From an uncultured Clostridia bacterium (lineage in GTDB: Bacteria > Bacillota > Clostridia > TANB77 > CAG-508), in contig CAKPKG010000008.1 in NCBI GenBank assembly GCA_934167165.1, forward strand, positions 1 through 43,446: 43,446 nt of DNA, written 5' to 3'. Position 1 is the stretch's first letter; every line of letters starts with the position of its first letter. Made by a program: the position numbers and the translations under genes. This document shows, one piece after another, positions 42,871 through 43,446 of this stretch. A model generated the notes under the pieces. That model saw only the letters and a program-made list of their open reading frames with translations. It had not been told where the DNA came from and did not search any database.

Positions 42871-43446
42871 TTATTTTATTTTTGACATTTTTAATGTTGT
42901 TTTACATATTACTTTATCTAATAACATTAGGAATGCTGGTAATAATGTTATTACTACACATGTACTTACTATTGCGCCCCTTGCCATTAGTGAACATAGT
43001 GAACCAATCATTTCTATTTGTGAATAAACACCAACTCCAAATGTTGCTCCAAAGAAGCATAAACCACTTACTATTATTGAAGAAATTGATGTTCCTAAAG
43101 CTTCGTCTATTGCTTGTTTTTTATCCTTTCCGTCTTTTCTAAATGTTATATATTTATTTGTTATTAATATTGCATAATCTATTGTTGCTCCTAATTGTAT
43201 TGTTCCTATTACAATTGACGCAACAAATGGAAGTACTGTTCCTGTATATGCTGGAATTCCCATGTTTATAAATATTGCAAATTCTATTACTGTTATTAAT
43301 ACAACTGGTAAAGATATTGATTTAAATACTACAAACATTAATAAGAAAATTATTGCTATTGATACTGTGTTTACACTATTAAAATCATGATCACTTACTT
43401 GAATTAGGTCTTTCATAAGAGGTCCTTCTCCTGCAAGTATTGCATT
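42871..43446 (-). CDS. MMPL/RND family transporter, partial (C-terminal part)
   Basis: The last 192 codons of a membrane transporter; the frame is open to the window edge at 43446 (NAILAGEGPLMKD). About six membrane segments are visible, and the words VIGTIQLGATIDYAILITNKY and FFGATFGVGVYSQIE match the MMPL (YdgH-like) permease family. The family exports lipids or other substrates using the proton gradient. Its downstream neighbour is the secreted protein at 40951. The N-terminal half, and so the full topology, lies outside the window. Confidence 0.85.
   Translation of the reverse strand, partial: NAILAGEGPLMKDLIQVSDHDFNSVNTVSIAIIFLLMFVVFKSISLPVVLITVIEFAIFINMGIPAYTGTVLPFVASIVIGTIQLGATIDYAILITNKYITFRKDGKDKKQAIDEALGTSISSIIVSGLCFFGATFGVGVYSQIEMIGSLCSLMARGAIVSTCVVITLLPAFLMLLDKVICKTTLKMSKIK

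Overview
The window is about 28-30% GC and reads as a chromosome segment of an anaerobic, spore-forming low-GC Clostridia, probably an uncultured gut lineage (inference). The evidence is the MEP isoprenoid genes ispG and ispH, a rubredoxin, CotF-type spore coat proteins, MecA, AddB and strong GGAGG-type ribosome binding sites. Nearly all genes are housekeeping; no rRNA, tRNA, CRISPR array, prophage or transposase was seen.

Main result: sixteen +1 frame breaks in seven otherwise well-conserved genes all fall on an in-frame CGG. At every site the protein is restored if the four bases CGGN (13 CGGA, 2 CGGC, 1 CGGT) are read as one glycine. The genes are coaE-pgeF, a DUF2207 membrane protein (7 sites), the three genes of an ABC transporter (1, 2 and 2 sites), mreC and pcrA (2 sites). 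In every gene the length minus one base per site is an exact number of codons, and every site lies in phase with the preceding ones. The inserted glycines include those of two P-loops (CoaE GNSGSGKT and the ABC ATPase GPSGCGKST), and six of them rebuild a glycine-rich tail. I found no in-frame CGG used as an arginine triplet anywhere else in the window, although CGG out of frame is common. This points to quadruplet decoding, or obligatory +1 recoding, of CGGN as glycine.

Layout. 1-4600: a partial minus-strand gene, galM (+), then the minus-strand run ispG-tdk-ispH-sortase. 4850-9650: two plus-strand orphan genes around purD. 9650-19060: minus-strand genes for a family-4 uracil-DNA glycosylase, the CoaE-PgeF fusion, a membrane protein, CoaD, AddB, the DUF2207 protein and an OGG1-like glycosylase. 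19100-20700: rubredoxin (+), a D-2-hydroxyacid dehydrogenase and a TSCPD protein. 20880-23620: the ABC transporter. 23780-26650: purE-purC (+) converging on purB (-). 26670-29590: radC-mreB-mreC without mreD, preceded by a DUF4321 protein. 29980-32440: mecA (+), an M23 peptidase and two coat-protein genes. 32640-38320: pcrA, a low-molecular-weight phosphatase, a pyrimidine-nucleoside phosphorylase, a small plus-strand ORF of unusual composition, rnhB and a pilin-like protein. 38620-end: an HtrA protease (+), a membrane-anchored DUF3298-like protein, a secreted repeat protein and a partial MMPL transporter.

A second feature is a dispersed intergenic element of about 130 bp. Six full-length copies and one truncated copy are present. 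Its ends are inverted repeats, its GTGAGG-rich arms are complementary, and its core contains GGCTTCGTAGG. Convergent gene pairs are mostly separated by strong bidirectional hairpin terminators.
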